Under the pieces are notes generated by a model. It did no database searches. It saw only the letters and a list, made by a program, of their open reading frames with translations, and was not told the origin of the DNA. A stretch of 64,000 bases of DNA from Methanotrichaceae archaeon (lineage in GTDB: Archaea; Halobacteriota; Methanosarcinia; Methanotrichales; Methanotrichaceae), in assembly GCA_013178225.1 (NCBI GenBank), contig JABLXE010000011.1:1-64000 (forward strand), read 5' to 3'. The position numbers were made by a program, and so were the translations under genes. Shown one piece after another: positions 1 to 8,394 of the stretch (position 1 is its first letter; the number at the start of each line of letters is the position of its first letter).

Positions 1-60
1 CAGATCGAGGGCATCCGGTCAACTAAGGCTTGATGATTTCTAGATTCCGGAAAACCGGGC

Positions 61-120
61 AAACGGGGCGTGCGGCCCGAAGCATACCCCGTCCTTTAGG
101 GCGGGGTGGCCGCACGCAGT
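61..120 (+). repeat. IS200/IS605-like right-end hairpin (possible omega-RNA scaffold)
   Basis: A nested inverted repeat. The outer 10-bp arms GCGTGCGGCC (68-77) and GGCCGCACGC (108-117) are perfect. They enclose a hairpin with arms at 87-94 and 99-106 around a TTTA loop. Hairpins of the form CCCCGTCC-loop-GGGCGGGG are common at the right end of IS200/IS605-family elements, just after tnpB, where they also form the 3' part of the guide RNA scaffold. The element body would lie to the left of the window. The first 33 bases are open to a TGA, but too little is present to identify a protein. A plain transcription terminator is the alternative. Confidence 0.45.
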
Positions 121-273
121 TTGATTTTAGTTAATTGGGTCCAAGAATCTCAGAATAATAATACTTCGTCAAAAAATATCCTGCGTGCCTGCTTTTGAGA
201 ACGGTTGCCGCTCTCCGGCAGGGCGCGCAGGACGCTCTGGTTTTGGTTTTGGCACTACAATCAGGATATATCT

Positions 274-1521
274 TTAGACCCAGCCACGAATCTTCATGGC
301 CTCTACCACCCGGGCAACGGCCACGGTGTAGGCTGCCTGTCGCATGTTTATCTCATACTTCCTGGAGGCATCGAATACCGAGCGGTAGGCCATGGTCATT
401 CTCTGGTCCAGCTTCTGATAGACTTCATCAAAGGACCAGCAGTAGCGCATTATGTTCTGCACCATCTCGAAGTAAGAGACGGTGACTCCGCCTGCATTGG
501 CCAGGAAGTCGGGGATCACGTGCACCCGGTTCAGGTACAGAATCTCATCGGCCTCAGGTGTGGTGGGCCCGTTGGCCAGCTCTACTATTATCTTGGCCTT
601 GATGCGGCCGGCGTTTTCAGCGGTGATGACGTTCTCGAGTGCTGCTGCCACCAGAATGTCCACATCCAGCTCCAGAAGCTCCTCATTGCTGATCTTGTCT
701 CCCTGGGGAATGTTCACCACCGATGATGTCTCGGCCTTGATCCTTCCCGCCACTTCAGGCTCAATTCCGGTCGGGTCGTACACTCCGCCCTTGGAGTCGG
801 AGACTGCCACCACTCTGCTGCCGAACAGTTCTATGGCCAGAGAGTGAGCGTAGCTTCCTGCATTGCCGTATCCCTGGATGGCCATGGTAGCTTTCTTGAG
901 ATCGATGTTCAGCTCTTTAGCTGCCTCTCGCAGGGCGTACATGCCTCCTCGGGCTGTGGCATCGCTCCTTCCGCAGGAGCCTCCGACGCAAAGGGGCTTG
1001 CCGGTAATACATCCAAAGTTGTTTTGACCGGAAAGTTTTGAGTATTGGTCCATCATCCAGGCCATCATCTGGGGCGTTGTGTACACATCGGGCGCAGGCA
1101 CGTCCTTGTCCGGCCCAAAGTTCTGCCATATGGCATCCACGTAGCCCCGGCACAGCCGTTCCTGCTCGCCCGCCGAGAGCTCCTTTGGATTGCAGATCAC
1201 TCCTCCCTTGCCACCGCCCAGGGGAAGCCCCATGAGAGAGCATTTCCAGGTCATCCAGGCGGCCAGCGCTCGCACAGTATCGATGGTCTCATCGGGATGG
1301 AACCTGATTCCCCCTTTGGTCGGACCGAGTGCATCGTTGTACTGGACCCTAAATCCCTGGAAGACTTTTATTCTGCCGTCATCCATCCTCACCGGAATCG
1401 ATACATGAAACTCGCGAACTGGATTTCTCAGGAACTCATGGGTTCCGGCATCCAGCTTTAAAATCCTGGCACAATCATCGAGCTGTTTCCTGGCATTTTC
1501 AAAGGGGTTCTCATTGGACAT
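274..1521 (-). CDS. gdhA: Glutamate dehydrogenase (Glu/Leu/Phe/Val family)
   Basis: This 415-residue protein should catalyse NAD(P)-dependent interconversion of glutamate with 2-oxoglutarate and ammonia in the cytoplasm. The N-terminal ELFV dimerisation domain carries the substrate-binding Lys in a GGGKGG motif (K105) and the PAPDVYTT segment with the catalytic Asp. The Rossmann domain begins near residue 215 with GYGNAGS. Length is normal for the hexameric family. The ATG start is preceded by GGTGATAAGAG. A glutamate-synthase-domain gene lies upstream on the same strand, separated by a terminator, so the two are probably transcribed separately but serve the same nitrogen pathway. Coenzyme preference cannot be read from the sequence. 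Confidence 0.95.
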   Translation of the reverse strand: MSNENPFENARKQLDDCARILKLDAGTHEFLRNPVREFHVSIPVRMDDGRIKVFQGFRVQYNDALGPTKGGIRFHPDETIDTVRALAAWMTWKCSLMGLPLGGGKGGVICNPKELSAGEQERLCRGYVDAIWQNFGPDKDVPAPDVYTTPQMMAWMMDQYSKLSGQNNFGCITGKPLCVGGSCGRSDATARGGMYALREAAKELNIDLKKATMAIQGYGNAGSYAHSLAIELFGSRVVAVSDSKGGVYDPTGIEPEVAGRIKAETSSVVNIPQGDKISNEELLELDVDILVAAALENVITAENAGRIKAKIIVELANGPTTPEADEILYLNRVHVIPDFLANAGGVTVSYFEMVQNIMRYCWSFDEVYQKLDQRMTMAYRSVFDASRKYEINMRQAAYTVAVARVVEAMKIRGWV

Positions 1522-1537
1522 CTCTTATCACCGCATT

Positions 1538-1603
1538 TTTGCCTCAAGGCAAATGTTTATCTTTCATCCCTGGATCGCCAGGGCCACCTGTGGGTATTTA
1601 AAA
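1538..1603 (-). promoter_or_regulatory. gdhA promoter with two 6-4-6 dyads
   Basis: Read on the minus strand, a TATA-like TTTTAAATA (1595-1603) is followed by two perfect inverted repeats, each with 6-bp arms and a 4-base spacer. One is CCCTGG-CGAT-CCAGGG (1568-1583), where transcription should begin. The other is TTTGCC-TTGA-GGCAAA (1538-1553), about 16 bases before the ATG. Their centres are 30 bp apart. They could be operators or leader hairpins. A second TATA-like element lies at 1654-1664. Confidence 0.45.
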
Positions 1604-1834
1604 TCTTTGAGATATATTTATTAATAGCTACGTAGGCCGGAAATGACGTGGTGGCATATTTAAAGTTTTTCGATTCATAAATCTTCTTAATGCTAAAAGC
1701 AAGATCCGCATAGTTGCAGACATTCGATCCTTCATCAGCAGGCGAATTCATAATAATTCACAAAAAATCATACAGAATAAATTCAATCTGTTATCATGCA
1801 GTTAGGTTTTCAAAAGAGGGTGCATCGCCGAAGG

Positions 1835-1879
1835 AAAAAACTTAGCCCCGCACAAAACAACTACCAGAGGGCCGGGGCT
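1835..1879 (-). terminator. Hairpin plus T-run downstream of the glutamate synthase gene
   Basis: On the minus strand, arms AGCCCCG and CGGGGCT (1873-1879 and 1844-1850) enclose a 22-base loop. They are followed by AAG and six T residues. The structure sits about 30 bases after the stop codon at 1910. Confidence 0.6.
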
Positions 1880-1909
1880 TGTTTGGATTAAAAGAAGGAC
1901 GGCACCGCT

Positions 1910-3502
1910 TTAGCGGGCGTCCAGAATAGACAGGGCCTCATCCCGGTAGGCGTCCATGACGTAAGGTATGCCGCTTACGTAAGCCGCTTCCTCAGTCAGG
2001 GCCATGAGGTCCTTTCGGCTGAGGGTAGAGAGGTTAAACCTGCGGGAGCCGGCCATGAGCTGCTGCAGGCCAGTCCTGAGCTTCTGACCGTAGGTGTAAA
2101 TGGCTATCGCACCCATGGGGATATTCCTGAAGTCGTTTCCGAACCTGGCCTTCAGCTCCTCATAGGCCACAAAGATCTCTTCCGGCCGGGAGCCATACTT
2201 GGAAACCGTCTTTGGCAGATCGCCTTTTTCCAGCCATTTTTGGATGTTCTTGCCCACCATTCCGGGAATCATGAGGGCCCGGCCCATGCACACTGCCTTG
2301 AAGTAGGGGCTGCCCATGGCCAGCGCCTTGTACACGCCATCTTCGGTGGAGAACCCTCCGGCCATGGCCAGATCGGGCACCCTGAATCCGCGTTTGCTCA
2401 GCCGCTCGGCGAACTCATAGGTCAGCGACTGCAGATAGAAGGTCGGAATTCCCCATTCGTTCATCATAGACCAGGGGCTCATGCCGGTTCCTCCCGGGGC
2501 GCCATCGATGGTCAGTAGATCCAGCTTGGCCTCTGCACCGTAGCGAAGGGCCATGGCCAGCTCGGCCATGCTGTAAGCACCGGTCTTGAGAGTAATCCTC
2601 TTGAATCCCAGATCCCTTAGCCGATCGATCTCCTCCATAAAGCCCTGGTAGGTAACAAAGCCCAGACGTGAATGGCGCTCGAACTCTTTAATAGCGCCGT
2701 CCTTAAAGGCTGCCTGAATGTCGGCCCGGCTCGGGTCCGGGGAGACTATGTAGCCCCTCCTCTGGAGTTCAAGGGCCCGCTCGAGCGTCTTCACTTTGAT
2801 CTCGCCGCCGATGCATTTAGCGCCCTGCCCCCATTTGAGCTCAATTGTATCCAGGTGGTGCTTGGATGATACATACTCCGCAACCCCCAGGCGGGTATCC
2901 TCAACATTCATCTGGACCAAAATCTCGCCATAGCCGTTATGGAACCTCTTATAGGTCTCAATCCTGCGGTCCATCTCTGGAGATTTGGCCACCTTTCCAC
3001 TTCGATCCAGCTGCAGTGCAGGATCAACTCCGCAGACGTTTTCGCCGCAGACCAGGGTTATGCCGGTAATGGCAGCGCCTATGGCGAAATGCTCCCAGTT
3101 CTGCATGGCGATATCCGTCGAGCCCAAGGCACCGGTGAAGACCGGAATCTGCATCTTGACCTTCTTGCTCCATCCATATTCCGTCTCTGTATTGACATCA
3201 GGAAATACCGCAGTATCCGGTCCGGCTTCAACACCTTCCGGCAGCCCCACGGCACCGACGGCATAGCCCTGAATATTGATATGAGAATAATCGATGGGAT
3301 AATCCTTGTCTGCTCCGGCTGTAATCTCTCCAAAAGGACCCGGATATATGACCTCGCGTCCACGGAAGGAGGCGAGCCAGGTCTCGCAGCCACCCCTGCA
3401 TCCGTCGAGGCAGTCTGAACATATTCCGGACATAGGGACGATGCTACGTGACCGGTTGAAAGTCCCTGTGGCAGCACTCGCGTTTGGCCTTCTAAGGTTC
3501 AT
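1910..3502 (-). CDS. Archaeal glutamate-synthase-domain protein (FMN-binding GltB central domain)
   Basis: The 530-residue protein matches the stand-alone archaeal version of the glutamate synthase FMN domain, which is proposed to make glutamate from glutamine-derived ammonia and 2-oxoglutarate with separate amidotransferase and electron-transfer partners. A Cys-rich N-terminus with CSDCLDGCRGGC near residues 28-40 may hold a metal centre. The TIM-barrel part contains the GAPGGTGMSPW motif and an FMN-phosphate region AGGFSTEDGVYKALAMG. The ATG start has GGTGG eight bases upstream. The divergent neighbour is the hisHF operon. The glutaminase and reductase partner genes are not in the window. 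Confidence 0.9.
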   Translation of the reverse strand: MNLRRPNASAATGTFNRSRSIVPMSGICSDCLDGCRGGCETWLASFRGREVIYPGPFGEITAGADKDYPIDYSHINIQGYAVGAVGLPEGVEAGPDTAVFPDVNTETEYGWSKKVKMQIPVFTGALGSTDIAMQNWEHFAIGAAITGITLVCGENVCGVDPALQLDRSGKVAKSPEMDRRIETYKRFHNGYGEILVQMNVEDTRLGVAEYVSSKHHLDTIELKWGQGAKCIGGEIKVKTLERALELQRRGYIVSPDPSRADIQAAFKDGAIKEFERHSRLGFVTYQGFMEEIDRLRDLGFKRITLKTGAYSMAELAMALRYGAEAKLDLLTIDGAPGGTGMSPWSMMNEWGIPTFYLQSLTYEFAERLSKRGFRVPDLAMAGGFSTEDGVYKALAMGSPYFKAVCMGRALMIPGMVGKNIQKWLEKGDLPKTVSKYGSRPEEIFVAYEELKARFGNDFRNIPMGAIAIYTYGQKLRTGLQQLMAGSRRFNLSTLSRKDLMALTEEAAYVSGIPYVMDAYRDEALSILDAR

Positions 3503-3529
3503 TTATATGCCACCTTCATAATAATATAA

Positions 3530-3552
3530 GCGTATGTTCTACGCTATAAATT
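3530..3552 (-). promoter_or_regulatory. Promoter and candidate operator of the glutamate synthase gene
   Basis: On the minus strand a TATA-like AATTTATAGC (3543-3552) is followed immediately by the dyad GCGTA-GAACA-TACGC (3530-3544), which overlaps the expected initiation region. This is a common place for archaeal repressor binding. No known regulator is recognised from the half-site. Confidence 0.4.
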
Positions 3553-3630
3553 CTTCCGACCGGCTAACGATCCCGGCGGCGCGGGTATTCTCAAAATTGC
3601 CAAGATCGATGAGCCGGTCACAAGCGGGCG

Positions 3631-3649
3631 CAGGTCTCCTTCAGACCTG
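3631..3649. other. Perfect 7-bp stem-loop between divergent operons
   Basis: CAGGTCT and AGACCTG are separated by five bases. The hairpin lies between the leader of the glutamate synthase gene and the TATA-like GTATTTAAAG (about 3677-3686) that probably drives hisH. It may be a terminator for an unseen RNA or part of a small RNA. The remaining 350 bases here show no gene. Confidence 0.3.
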
Positions 3650-3892
3650 ACCACCAACTTGGTTCCTCCTTCCCGTATTTAAAGCTTTTCATAAATCTTC
3701 ACAACATTTATGAATTCCATTAGGAAAAGCTTTTCCGGTGAAGGGGAAAATTCATGATAGCCGTAGTTTCCGGCTGGAGCAAGAGTCAAATTTCAACAGG
3801 AGAACTTTGAGGGTTGGCTCCTATCGATGAAAAGGGGAAAAGCATAGATACTGGTGGCCAATAGAGCGGGATTTGCAGAGGACCAGAATGGG

Positions 3893-4495
3893 ATGATAGC
3901 TATAGTTGATTATGGAATGGGCAACCTCTTCAGCATCTACAATGCGATGCAGAAGGTTGAGGCTGCACCGCGGATCGTGCAGCAGCCGGAGGAGCTCGAG
4001 AACGTAGACGGAATCGTCATACCCGGCGTAGGAGCCTTCGGAAAGTGCATGGAACGCCTTTCTCGCTTTGAGTGCGCCCTTGGAAGGGCCTTGGAAGACG
4101 GAGTTCCGATGCTGGGAATATGCATCGGGCTGCAGGTGCTCTTCGAGCGATCCGAAGAGAGCCCCGGTGCGAAAGGCCTGGGCTGGATCAGGGGTGAAGT
4201 GGTGAAGCTGCCGGAAGGAGTGATGATTCCCCAGATGGGATGGAACAGCCTCACCATCGAGCGACAGGTGCCGATCCTGGAGGGGATAAATGATGGTGAC
4301 ATGTTCTATTTCGTCCATTCCTACTATGGCGTTCCCGAGGATCGAACGCTGATTGCCGCAACTACTGAGCACGGGGTCAAAGTCACGGCGGCAGTGGCCA
4401 AAGATAACCTGTCTGCGACCCAGTTTCACCCTGAGAAGTCAGGAGAGAAGGGTCTCTTGATACTGAAAAACTTTGTGAGGTCCGTGCGATGTTAG
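3893..4495 (+). CDS. hisH: Imidazole glycerol phosphate synthase, glutaminase subunit
   Basis: HisH releases ammonia from glutamine and passes it to HisF to make imidazole-glycerol phosphate and AICAR in histidine synthesis. The protein (200 residues from this start) begins [11 protein letters not shown], the usual family start. The glutaminase nucleophile is in [11 protein letters not shown]. The His-Glu pair is in [12 protein letters not shown] near the C-terminus. An in-frame GTG at 3854 would add 13 residues that the family lacks, so the ATG at 3893 is preferred. Its reading frame overlaps hisF by seven bases, which indicates translational coupling. Confidence 0.95.
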   Translation: MIAIVDYGMGNLFSIYNAMQKVEAAPRIVQQPEELENVDGIVIPGVGAFGKCMERLSRFECALGRALEDGVPMLGICIGLQVLFERSEESPGAKGLGWIRGEVVKLPEGVMIPQMGWNSLTIERQVPILEGINDGDMFYFVHSYYGVPEDRTLIAATTEHGVKVTAAVAKDNLSATQFHPEKSGEKGLLILKNFVRSVRC

Positions 4496-5301
4496 CCCGG
4501 CGAATAATACCTTGTCTGGATTGCGATCTCGGAGTTCCTGGCGGAAGAGTGGTCAAGGGGATAGAGTTCAAGCAGATCCGTTATGCAGGGATACCCTGGG
4601 AGCTGGCAGGAAAATATTACCAGGAGGGTGCGGACGAGATCGTCTTTTTGGACATAACCGCCTCCCATGAGCGCCGGGAGACCATGGTTGACGTCATCAA
4701 GAAGACATCCGAATCGGTCTTCGTCCCCCTGAGCGTGGGCGGAGGCATAAGAAGCGTAGATGAGGCCACAGATGCATTTCACGCCGGGGCTGACAAGGTC
4801 ACGGTCAACACCGCCGCCCTCAAGAGGCCGGAGCTGATCTCCGAGATCGCCGACCGCTACGGCCGGCAGGCGGTGGTTGTAGCCATCGATGCCAAACGCC
4901 GCCCGGGCCGAGAGGAAGGAAGGGTGGTGATAGAGGCTCCGGATGGTCCTTGCTGGTTTGAATGCTCCTTTTATGGGGGACGGGAGTTCACAGGTATAGA
5001 CGCCATCGACTGGGCCTGCCGGGCTGAGCGCCTGGGCGCAGGCGAGATACTCCTGACAAGCATGGACCGGGACGGGACCTATGACGGATTTGATATACCG
5101 TTGACCGGTGCGGTTTCAAGCCGGGTGAAGATCCCTGTCATAGCCTCCGGTGGCTGTGCCAGTCCGGAGCACATGCTGGAGGTCTTTCAGAAGACATCTG
5201 CCTCCGCAGCGCTTGCAGCAAGCATATTTCACTTTGGAGAGTGGCAGATAGGGGAAATCAAACGCTATTTGCGAGAGAACGGGGTAAACGTCAGGCTTTG
5301 A
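4489..5301 (+). CDS. hisF: Imidazole glycerol phosphate synthase, cyclase subunit
   Basis: HisF is the (beta/alpha)8-barrel cyclase partner of HisH. The 270-residue product starts [13 protein letters not shown] with the first catalytic Asp in CLDCD and carries the second in VVAIDAKR. The SVGGGIR and [12 protein letters not shown] phosphate-binding loops are both intact. An insertion around [18 protein letters not shown] is typical of the family. The start ATG lies inside the last codons of hisH. The next gene begins five bases after the stop, so all three genes are probably on one transcript. Confidence 0.96.
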   Translation: MLARRIIPCLDCDLGVPGGRVVKGIEFKQIRYAGIPWELAGKYYQEGADEIVFLDITASHERRETMVDVIKKTSESVFVPLSVGGGIRSVDEATDAFHAGADKVTVNTAALKRPELISEIADRYGRQAVVVAIDAKRRPGREEGRVVIEAPDGPCWFECSFYGGREFTGIDAIDWACRAERLGAGEILLTSMDRDGTYDGFDIPLTGAVSSRVKIPVIASGGCASPEHMLEVFQKTSASAALAASIFHFGEWQIGEIKRYLRENGVNVRL

Positions 5302-5306
5302 AGACC

Positions 5307-5627
5307 ATGGGTCGAAGCATTAAGTTTAAACGGGCGGCGGTGCTAGACCCACCCGAGATGGGGACAATTGAGCTCACCAAAGCGCCGTACGACCGGCCTT
5401 TAGAAATCAAATCGCTTACCGGTGGATTCGGCTGGGAGAAGAAGTTTGAGTCGTTGGGGATACGAAAGGGAAGGCGGCTAAGGAAGATCGCCAGCCAGCC
5501 TTTCGGCGGTCCTCTGGTCATAGAAGTAGACGGCTCCAAGATATCGCTCGGAAGAGGGATCGCGGCAAAAATTGTGGTTGAGGTGCTGACTGCACCCGGT
5601 GAGAGAAGCGGCCCCCGGCCGCTATAA
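5307..5627 (+). CDS. FeoA-domain protein
   Basis: A small protein (about 106 residues) whose central part, from LEIKSLTGGFGWEKKFESLG to the IAAKIVVEV strand, is an SH3-like FeoA domain with the G-I-R-K-G turn and the GRGIA motif. FeoA domains assist the FeoB ferrous iron transporter or occur at the C-terminus of DtxR regulators. Here the domain stands alone with a short N-terminal extension, and no feoB is nearby. A longer frame opens at 5241 inside hisF; the ATG at 5307 avoids that overlap. Its position directly after hisF may only mean shared transcription. The FeoA domain is clear; an iron role is inferred. Confidence 0.75.
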   Translation: MGRSIKFKRAAVLDPPEMGTIELTKAPYDRPLEIKSLTGGFGWEKKFESLGIRKGRRLRKIASQPFGGPLVIEVDGSKISLGRGIAAKIVVEVLTAPGERSGPRPL

Positions 5628-5642
5628 TTTACCAATTTATTA

Positions 5643-6020
5643 TTATGTGGATATGAGCTGCTTTAGCCTCTGGATGCTCTCCATAGCCTGAGCAGACTCA
5701 TGCATCTTTTGCTCTTCGAAATGCTTTATTATATTATCGATGCTCTCCCGCAGCGAATAGACCTTCATCGGTCTTCCCTTGCCTTCGCGCTTGATCTCCT
5801 TTTCCTCGATCCAGTTGTTCTCGCGCAGGGTGCGCATGGCTATGCTCACTTCAGGCTGCCGGAGATCGGAGCCCATCTCTATTTCCCGAGAGGAAGCCTC
5901 GTCCACGTTCGCGAGAAAAGTAATGAGCGTTGCCACATTGCGCGGCACTCCCAGGGTGCGCAGGGTCTCTACGAATTCCATGTCTTTGTCGTCAAGGATT
6001 TTCACTGTGGACTCCTTCAT
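5643..6020 (-). CDS. Winged-helix transcriptional regulator
   Basis: This protein of about 125 residues has a helix-turn-helix core. The recognition region is DLRQPEVSIAMRTLRENNWI, followed by a basic wing KEIKREGKGRPMKVYSL and a C-terminal helix, FEEQKMHESAQAMESIQRL, likely used for dimerisation. The pattern is that of archaeal MarR/TrmB-like predicted regulators. Two ATG codons compete, at 6032 and 6020; the second gives the more usual N-terminus. It is convergent with the FeoA gene with only 15 bases between them. Its target is unknown, and no effector domain is visible. Confidence 0.75.
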   Translation of the reverse strand: MKESTVKILDDKDMEFVETLRTLGVPRNVATLITFLANVDEASSREIEMGSDLRQPEVSIAMRTLRENNWIEEKEIKREGKGRPMKVYSLRESIDNIIKHFEEQKMHESAQAMESIQRLKQLIST

Positions 6021-6032
6021 AATGGTCACCAT

Positions 6033-6430
6033 AATTTTTTAGGAACAAATACTTTTTCATATAAATAATTTGTTTTGAAAAGGAGGGATGTTTAAATTAA
6101 CTAAAATAAACTAATATTCACGATAACAATATGCGACGGCACCTGCATTTTGCCCCAGACCACTTATCGCGTCTGAATCTTGCCGATATGGATCTCCATG
6201 AATCACGATTTTCCTTCAAAAGACATATTAATTGCTACAAATACTAATCAGTTTACCTAGTTTTTCTAGTTACAGGCGAAAATTATCTTGGGAAAAATGG
6301 ATTTAGAAAAAATTTATGAGGATGACATGAAAATTGCTCCTCCGGTCAAAAATTATAAAATTAATAAATTATATAAATCAGTTGGATCGCCGCCTATGAA
6401 ACGTAGATGAGGCCCCAAGCCCAAAAGAGA
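6033..6430. other. AT-rich intergenic region
   Basis: About 400 bases between divergent genes. The sequence is strikingly A+T rich and contains several TATA-like stretches, such as one near 6353-6375, that could serve the genes on both sides. No gene or RNA is recognised. Confidence 0.4.
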
Positions 6431-6458
6431 TATGTCGAAAGGGGGACTCTGGCCTTCT

Positions 6459-7010
6459 ATGATATCTATCGAGATCACCCGGGAAGATCTCAAGAGGCTG
6501 GCCAGAACCGAAGTTCGCAATCTGCCCGGCATCTTTTTCGCCGGTGCAAGCCCCCTTCTCAAGCCCTTCATGCCGCAGCTGGAGGTTCTACTTCCCTCCG
6601 AGAACAAAGGCCGGGGAAACAGCTACATTCTGTCGGCTCTGCATTCCTACATCGATTTGGTACAGGCCGATGAAGATGTAATCAGGGTCAAGGGAGGCCA
6701 GAACACGGCCGAGATCACCCGGGAACAGCTGGCTGAGGTTCTGGAAGAGCGGTATCCGGCTACCGACCACCATAAGCTGAACCTGCCCGGCCTCCTGTTC
6801 CTGCAGAGCGGCCCCGGCCTTCAGGTTAGCAGCGCTTCCATATTGCGGTCTCACCATGAGCTGCACCTTCCCGAGGGACGCCGCACGCTGCGCTATATCT
6901 TCCACATGGGCGTCTCAGCGATCAACGCCGATCGGCAGATGATCACCATCTGCTTTGATCCGGACAGGCTGCCCAGGCGGGAGGATGGATCGAGCGTGCT
7001 GGAACTTTGA
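6459..7010 (+). CDS. Conserved-looking protein of unknown function
   Basis: I do not recognise this protein of about 183 residues. It starts MISIEITREDLKRLARTEVR (ATG at 6459); an upstream ATG at 6432 would add nine residues. It has no signal peptide and no transmembrane segment. Two similar phrases, MISIEITREDLKRL and NTAEITREQLAEVLE, both contain EITRE-L, which suggests a weak internal repeat. The C-terminal half is rich in beta-strand-like segments (LRYIFHMGVSAINADRQMI, then TICFDPDRLP). Codon use matches neighbouring genes, so it is probably real. No function is assigned. Confidence 0.6.
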   Translation: MISIEITREDLKRLARTEVRNLPGIFFAGASPLLKPFMPQLEVLLPSENKGRGNSYILSALHSYIDLVQADEDVIRVKGGQNTAEITREQLAEVLEERYPATDHHKLNLPGLLFLQSGPGLQVSSASILRSHHELHLPEGRRTLRYIFHMGVSAINADRQMITICFDPDRLPRREDGSSVLEL

Positions 7011-7040
7011 GGCCGGATTGGAGAACACCCTCGCTTTTCC

Positions 7041-7424
7041 TTAATCTCCCTCAAAGCTGCAGAGTTCGCAGGAGTGGTGCCAGTCAGGCTCGGCCTTGAT
7101 GCGGAAGGAATTTTCGCAGCTCCAGCGTCTTTCGCGCATGTCGACAACGAACTGCCGGACCGGGTCTTCTTCCATTCCCAGAGGACTGATGCGGCCGGTC
7201 TCCCTGCCTAAGACCATCAGTCCGTCCACATCGTCAATGAAAAAGGCCGCGTACTCGGGGTCGTCCTCGCTCTCTGCATCGTTGAGGTAGAGGAAGTTGT
7301 CGAACTCGAATCCTGCGCAAAGAGGCCATTTATGGTTGCTCAGTACCTCGGCCAGATCCGGCAGGGATTCAATGGCCTTTATACCATGGGTGCGCTCGGG
7401 ATGTTTCATGGGTCTCACTCTCAA
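7041..7424 (-). CDS. Small acidic protein of unknown function
   Basis: A 127-residue acidic protein, convergent with the preceding gene. It contains an aromatic and Asp/Glu-rich centre (FEFDNFLYLNDAESEDDPEY) and ends with a CELC pair near its C-terminus, plus another Cys in RRWSCENSF. The Cys arrangement could bind a metal, but no family is recognised. A second ATG six codons in (7409) could also be the start. No transmembrane or signal segment is present. Confidence 0.55.
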   Translation of the reverse strand: MRVRPMKHPERTHGIKAIESLPDLAEVLSNHKWPLCAGFEFDNFLYLNDAESEDDPEYAAFFIDDVDGLMVLGRETGRISPLGMEEDPVRQFVVDMRERRWSCENSFRIKAEPDWHHSCELCSFEGD

Positions 7425-7516
7425 GAACGGATTCTTTAGCTACAACTTAGCTCTTTTCAAAAATTAAAATTTGCCGATCGCGGAGTTAAAAAGAAGAAGA
7501 GGCGGGAAAAACCATA

Positions 7517-7693
7517 TCAGATAAATGCCTCTGCGACCGTAATCTCCCTGCCCTTCTTATCCACCACCAGCACCTCTTCACCATCTTTGATATCTATATC
7601 GGATTTTGCCACCTGTTTTTCGAAGATGTAGCCGCCGCGGGCCACAAAAGGCAGAGCGGCATCGGATACAACCAGCTTTTTTCGATGTGCCAT
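7517..7693 (-). CDS. Minimal PUA-domain protein
   Basis: A 58-residue protein starting MAHRKKLVVSDAALPFVARG, chosen because GGAGGTGA stands just upstream of the ATG at 7693. The body (VSDAALPFVARGG, a variable strand, DIKDGEEVLVVDKKGREI, TVAEAF) follows the beta-strand order of a PUA domain, an RNA-binding module usually fused to tRNA- or rRNA-modifying enzymes. Here it makes up the whole protein. It could act as an RNA-binding subunit of another modification enzyme. The fold call is fairly secure; the role is inferred. Confidence 0.7.
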   Translation of the reverse strand: MAHRKKLVVSDAALPFVARGGYIFEKQVAKSDIDIKDGEEVLVVDKKGREITVAEAFI

Positions 7694-7943
7694 TGTTAAG
7701 TCACCTCCAAGGATTACTAGAAGTTTCTCTGATATGAATCTTTCTATAATTAGTATTATCAAATGATAAATAAATCCAAAAAAGAGAGAAACCCATCGAG
7801 AGCGAAACAGACCGAGGCGAGAACACGGGACTGCTCGGATTTCAGAGTCCAGGGGCCACGAAGGTCGGGACGGTTGGTCACTTTATTATAATAACGGCAA
7901 TATGCCGCTGTGGTACCAAATTATTTATAGAATCTCTTTGCCT

Positions 7944-7970
7944 TATTACTACTATAATATTTAGGGGTAG
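7944..7970. promoter_or_regulatory. Candidate autoregulatory dyad before the small regulator gene
   Basis: Inverted arms TACTAC and GTAGTA flank an AT-rich centre just upstream of the GTG start at 7976. They lie about 20 bases after a TATA-like TTATTTATAG (7920-7929). They overlap the expected transcription start. Confidence 0.3.
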
Positions 7971-7975
7971 TAGCT

Positions 7976-8368
7976 GTGAAGGGAAGACGCATTAAAGTAT
8001 TCGAAGATAGCTATTGCGATTTCTTAGAAGTCCTGCAAAAATTGGGGGAGCTTGGCCGTCTGCAGGCCCTGATCGACCGGCTGGAGGGCCGAGAAAGAGA
8101 GCCCGATTGCCATCCCTGGGCCGGGGTAAAACTTGGGCCGAACCGAGGAGGCGCGCTGCACACCTTCTGGGACCGGGGATGGATCGAGGTGAGGGAGATC
8201 GATACCGAACGAAAATGCGGTCTGGTAAGGCAATACAAACTGCTGGTCCGTCTGGACAGAATAGGCCAGTATTTCAGCTCGGAGGGGACTGCAAAATCCA
8301 TCACATTCGACCAGAAGGCGGCCATTGGCTGCGAGGCGGCGGCTGTAGCCAGAGCAGAGGCCTGGTGA
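7976..8368 (+). CDS. Small putative DNA-binding regulator
   Basis: A basic 130-residue protein with a GTG start behind AGGGGTAG. The layout resembles the winged-helix proteins frequent in methanogens: an N-terminal helical part (LEVLQKLGELGRLQALIDRL), then LGPNRGGALHTFWDRGWIEV like a recognition helix and turn, then a wing-like ERKCGLVRQYKLLVRL. The WDRGWIEVREI phrase parallels ENNWIEEKEI in the regulator at 5643-6020, so the two may be distant relatives. DNA binding is an inference from this pattern. Confidence 0.55.
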   Translation: MKGRRIKVFEDSYCDFLEVLQKLGELGRLQALIDRLEGREREPDCHPWAGVKLGPNRGGALHTFWDRGWIEVREIDTERKCGLVRQYKLLVRLDRIGQYFSSEGTAKSITFDQKAAIGCEAAAVARAEAW

Positions 8369-8394
8369 GGCAAAAAATTTTTGAGAGGGACGGT

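Noticed and set aside
1557-1751. 64-codon frame upstream of gdhA
   Set aside because: It covers the TATA-like boxes and dyads of the gdhA promoter and has no ribosome site.
3602-3660. Possible C/D box small RNA
   Set aside because: GATGAG and CTGA-like boxes are present around the 3631-3649 hairpin, but the spacing and the second box pair do not fit a C/D guide RNA.
1522-3853. NrpR-type nitrogen operators
   Set aside because: Searched by eye for GGAA-N6-TTCC near gdhA and the glutamate synthase gene; no convincing copy was found.
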